Shown: in pieces, positions 61,442-64,000 of the stretch | Position numbering within the stretch: the first letter of the stretch is position 1 | Layout: each line of letters opens with the position of its first letter | Program-made: the position numbers and the translations under genes | Origin: SHYR01 sp036013055 | GTDB lineage: Bacteria; Chloroflexota; Dehalococcoidia; UBA2979 | Direction of reading: 5' to 3' | Assembly (NCBI GenBank): GCA_036013055.1 | Contig: DASCQM010000001.1 | Span: 48,641 to 112,640 of the forward strand | Length of the DNA: 64,000 bases | The notes under the pieces: model-generated | The model's input: the letters and a program-made list of their open reading frames with translations, nothing else | What the model was told of the DNA's origin: nothing | The model's database searches: none

Positions 61442-63106
61442 CTATTCCTTGACGCGGTGCAGGAGCCCAAGTTCGACATTACAGCAGCCGCTGTAGTGCA
61501 TCCCCTTCAGATCCGTGCGGTGCGCAAGAATCAGGTTCGGGTTCGCGAGCGGCAGGATGTACGCGTCCGAGATCATCTCCCGGCCGAGCAAATCGTAAAG
61601 TCGCTCACGCTCCTCCATGTCGTCCGTCTGCAGCGCACTCTCGTAGAGGTCCTGCTGGACTGCACTCACGATCGGTCCCTTGTTGCCACCTGCACGTCCC
61701 GACCATCGAGAGCCCTCGATCATCGCGAAGTACTGCGGGTACTGCACCGTGTCGGGGTGGTCCGGGGCATAGTAGATGGCCGTGAATGGCACCTTGTTCT
61801 CGCCCAGGTTCCCGAAGATCACGGAGGCTTCCAGCGGCGAGAGGTTCAACTTGATGTTGACTTCCGCCAAGTCGGCCTGAACCTTCTGCATCATCAAGTT
61901 GAAGTCGACGCCGTAGACGTTGGTGTTCCAGTACGGCGCGTCCATCTCGAACCCGTCCGGGTATCCGCCGGCAGCAAGCAATTCACGAGCCTTGTCCAGG
62001 TCGCGTACCGGCAGCGGCAGGTTCTTCGTGCCTACGAAGCCGTTCGGGATTGCGGTCGCCTGACGGCGTCCGTCTCCGCCCAGCAGCACGTCGATCATGC
62101 CTTCGTAGTCAATCGCAGCCTGAACGGCCTGGCGGATGTTCTGGTTGAGGTCGATCTCGGAGCCGACTGCTCCCTCTGTGCCGACGATGAAGCCGACGTA
62201 GACGAAGTTGAGCGAGGGCACCGAGAGGATGGTTACCTCGTCGTTGTTGATTCCTCGCGCCGTGTCCGGGTCAATCTGCATCGCGATGTCGGCAGCACCC
62301 TCTTCGAGCAGCTGGCGCTGGCCGACGGCATCCGCGACTTCCTGAATAATCACCGTCTTGATTGCGGCCCTGGGGGACGGTCCCCAGTAGTTTTCGTTGC
62401 GAGCGAGTCGTATTGAGTCGCCCTCCTGGAAGGACTCCATCACGTACCAGCCGCTACCGGCTGAGTTCGCGAGGAACCACTGCTCCGCGTCATCCGCGGT
62501 CTCTGCGTCATCGCCACCGCGGGCACCATTCGCCTCCGCGATTTCCCTGTTGATGATTGCCGTGTACGGTGCGTTCATCTTGGCCGGGAACGATGCATCC
62601 GCCGCCTCCATGTGGACGACGATCGTGTGTTCAGCAGAGGCATCGATCGACGCGACACCGTCCATGAAGAAGCTCGGTGAGCCCTTCAGGTTGGCCAGTC
62701 GTTCCAGCGACCACTTCACGTCGTCAGAGGTCACCGGCGAGCCGTCGGAGAAGACCGCATCCGAGTTCAGCTGGAAGGTCCACGTCTTCAGGTCGGCACT
62801 GGCCGACCATTCCGTCGCGAGCCGTGGGATCAGTGTTGTGTTGTCGGCAAAGTCGAGCCCGACCAGCGTCTGGTACACCGCCGAGATGTAGATCTGACAA
62901 GTGTCACAGAACGCGCGGTGCGGGTCACCGTTCAGCGTGTCCATCGCGCGAGCGATGAGAAGTGGTCGATCGTCGTCCTCGACGCGATCGCTCGCGGCAG
63001 TAAAGATACTGCTGCCTGCCGCGTCATCGTCGTCGCCACAGGCCACCAGGGCCATTGCTAGGGCGGCAAAGAGTACGACGATCAAGTATCCGAATCGCTT
63101 GGTCAT
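61442..63106 (-). CDS. Extracellular solute-binding lipoprotein, family 5 (peptide type)
   Basis: 554 residues. Signal peptide MTKRFGYLIVVLFAALAMAL followed by VAC-G, lipobox Cys at 23, then an Asp-rich linker. Family 5 pattern: TLIPRLATEWSASADLKTWT (about 105-124), FQLNSDAVFSDGSPVTSDDV, GSGWYVMESFQEGDSIRL and RNENYWGPSP. Captures peptides or other solutes outside the membrane for the DppBC-like permeases. A Cys pair CDTCQIY near residue 65 is unusual and may form a disulfide. GAGGAGGGA precedes ATG 63106. Confidence 0.92.
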   Translation of the reverse strand: MTKRFGYLIVVLFAALAMALVACGDDDDAAGSSIFTAASDRVEDDDRPLLIARAMDTLNGDPHRAFCDTCQIYISAVYQTLVGLDFADNTTLIPRLATEWSASADLKTWTFQLNSDAVFSDGSPVTSDDVKWSLERLANLKGSPSFFMDGVASIDASAEHTIVVHMEAADASFPAKMNAPYTAIINREIAEANGARGGDDAETADDAEQWFLANSAGSGWYVMESFQEGDSIRLARNENYWGPSPRAAIKTVIIQEVADAVGQRQLLEEGAADIAMQIDPDTARGINNDEVTILSVPSLNFVYVGFIVGTEGAVGSEIDLNQNIRQAVQAAIDYEGMIDVLLGGDGRRQATAIPNGFVGTKNLPLPVRDLDKARELLAAGGYPDGFEMDAPYWNTNVYGVDFNLMMQKVQADLAEVNIKLNLSPLEASVIFGNLGENKVPFTAIYYAPDHPDTVQYPQYFAMIEGSRWSGRAGGNKGPIVSAVQQDLYESALQTDDMEERERLYDLLGREMISDAYILPLANPNLILAHRTDLKGMHYSGCCNVELGLLHRVKE

Positions 63107-63180
63107 CTGTTGTTCCCTCCTCTACTCACCGGACCGGCGCTCTCACGCAGACCCGAGCAATGCGTCGACCCCAAAGGAGG

Positions 63181-64000
63181 TCAAGCGCCGTTTACGAACG
63201 CTTCGGCAACTTCCGTGATGCCGGGCGCGTCGAGCTGATAGTGCGCGTAGAGCGCAGTTGGTGGGCCAACCGGCACGTACTCATTAGGTACGCCGTGCCG
63301 CTTGAATTTCGTTGCGAGTCGATGGTCGGCCAGCACTTCCGCGACTGCGGCACCAAGTCCGCCGCGCACGTTGTGCTCCTCAACGGTCATCACAGCGCCG
63401 GTCTCGCTGGCTGCGGCAAGCACTTCGTCCTCGTCAATCGGGACCAGCGAGTGCAGGTCGACCACGCGAGTATCGATGCCGCGTTTCACGAGTTCCTCGG
63501 CAGCGTCGAGCGCGGGTCGCAACTCGGTGCCGGCGGTGATCAGGGTGAGGTCGCGCCCCTCGCGAACTCGGATCGCCTTGCCGATCTGGAAGTCCTCGAG
63601 CGGCTGCGTGTAGACCTCCGGGTCACGCCCGCGCCCGAGGCGGATGTACATCGGCCCCTCGTGCGTCAGCGAGGCCTTCAGCACCGCCTCGAGCTCCACC
63701 GTGTCCGCAGCGGAGACGACGGTCACGTTCGCGATCGTGCGCATGATGCCGAGATCCTCGAGCGCGTGATGTGAGGTGCCGTAGTAGCCCATCGACATCC
63801 CGCTGTGCGTGGAGACGAAGCGCACGGGCATGTTCGTGAACGCACAGGCGGTACGCATCGCCTCGGCGCACATGATCCCGAGATAGGAAGCGAAGGTGAA
63901 GATGTACGGCAACTTCCCGCAGGAGGCCATACCGGCGGCAACGGTGACCATGTTCTGCTCGGCGATGCCTACGTTGAAGAAGCGGTGAGGGAACTCCGTC
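63181..64000 (-). CDS. Transketolase, C-terminal subunit (partial, N-terminus off window)
   Basis: About 273 residues visible and the frame is open at base 64000. FFNVGIAEQNMVTVAAGMAS carries the conserved Glu that activates thiamine diphosphate; FASYLGIMCAEAMRT, VRFVSTHSGMSMGYYGTSHH and YIRLGRGRDPEVY follow, then the C-terminal transketolase domain (LTLITAGTELRPALDAAEEL). The ThDP-binding half is not in this polypeptide, since these split enzymes encode it as a separate upstream gene. A DXP synthase or other two-subunit acyltransferase is less likely. It stops 74 bases before the solute-binding protein gene. Confidence 0.88.
   Translation of the reverse strand, partial: TEFPHRFFNVGIAEQNMVTVAAGMASCGKLPYIFTFASYLGIMCAEAMRTACAFTNMPVRFVSTHSGMSMGYYGTSHHALEDLGIMRTIANVTVVSAADTVELEAVLKASLTHEGPMYIRLGRGRDPEVYTQPLEDFQIGKAIRVREGRDLTLITAGTELRPALDAAEELVKRGIDTRVVDLHSLVPIDEDEVLAAASETGAVMTVEEHNVRGGLGAAVAEVLADHRLATKFKRHGVPNEYVPVGPPTALYAHYQLDAPGITEVAEAFVNGA

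Overview
The window is GC-rich, densely coded bacterial chromosome with short intergenic gaps and frequent GTG starts. It carries about 65 protein genes, six intact tRNA genes, RNase P RNA and one tRNA relic. The gene set (YceD family-bL32-fabD-fabG-nusB-acpP, RNase J, MurE, a family-4 uracil-DNA glycosylase, very large FtsX-type permeases with paired ATPases, an F420-type luciferase-fold oxidoreductase, PAC2 protein) best suits a member of the Chloroflexota, perhaps near Dehalococcoidia. That assignment is inference; no rRNA gene is present. No phage, transposon or CRISPR array was found.

Layout. 1-7.2 kb, minus strand: aminotransferase (cut by the window edge), murE, a PNPOx-fold protein (plus), rnpB, the molybdate transporter modABC and a serine-recombinase-like protein without its catalytic residues. 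7.3-17.1 kb, plus: an uninterrupted housekeeping run of fatty acid synthesis, nusB, Tat export, uracil-DNA glycosylase, RNase J and FtsK. 17.1-17.5 kb is non-coding and looks like a structured RNA with a terminator. 17.5-31.3 kb, minus: uvrB, a diguanylate cyclase, ruvA-ruvC-yebC, panD-panB-panC behind a clear promoter and a short upstream ORF, a P1 peptidase, an alpha/beta-hydrolase-like protein, a GDT1-type transporter, mutM and polA. 31.4-37.2 kb, plus: an ABC exporter (one giant permease, two ATPases) and a thermonuclease-like protein. 37.2-45.7 kb: mixed accessory genes, including a CcdA whose two halves are in reversed order, an ABC-F gene broken by an in-frame TGA, and a lipoprotein with two cupredoxin-like domains. 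45.6-54.3 kb: tRNA-Glu (two), NnrE, malic enzyme with an ACT domain, a selenoprotein missed by ordinary ORF calling, a molybdopterin oxidoreductase, lspA-rluD-gltX and tRNA-Gln. 54.4-64 kb: a degenerate M50-like protein, a tRNA-Gln relic, a DedA-like membrane protein, an SDR, PAC2 and GDPD proteins, tRNAs Trp-Leu-Gly, a peptide-type ABC importer without ATPases, and the C-terminal subunit of transketolase (cut by the edge).

How the genes fit together. Molybdate uptake (modABC) can feed the molybdopterin enzyme at 50.5 kb, which shares a strand and a 19-base gap with the selenoprotein. RuvA, RuvC, UvrB, MutM, PolA and uracil-DNA glycosylase give a broad DNA repair set. panD-panB-panC makes pantothenate, which ends up in the acyl carrier protein encoded at 10.3 kb. 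GltX lies directly before tRNA-Gln, as in organisms that charge tRNA-Gln through Glu-tRNA-Gln.

Standout observations are the CxxU selenoprotein with a hairpin after its UGA, the circularly permuted CcdA, the candidate structured RNA at 17.3 kb, the 3' duplication of tRNA-Gln, and a set of genes whose -10-like hexamer sits 6-9 bases before the start codon, which suggests leaderless transcripts.
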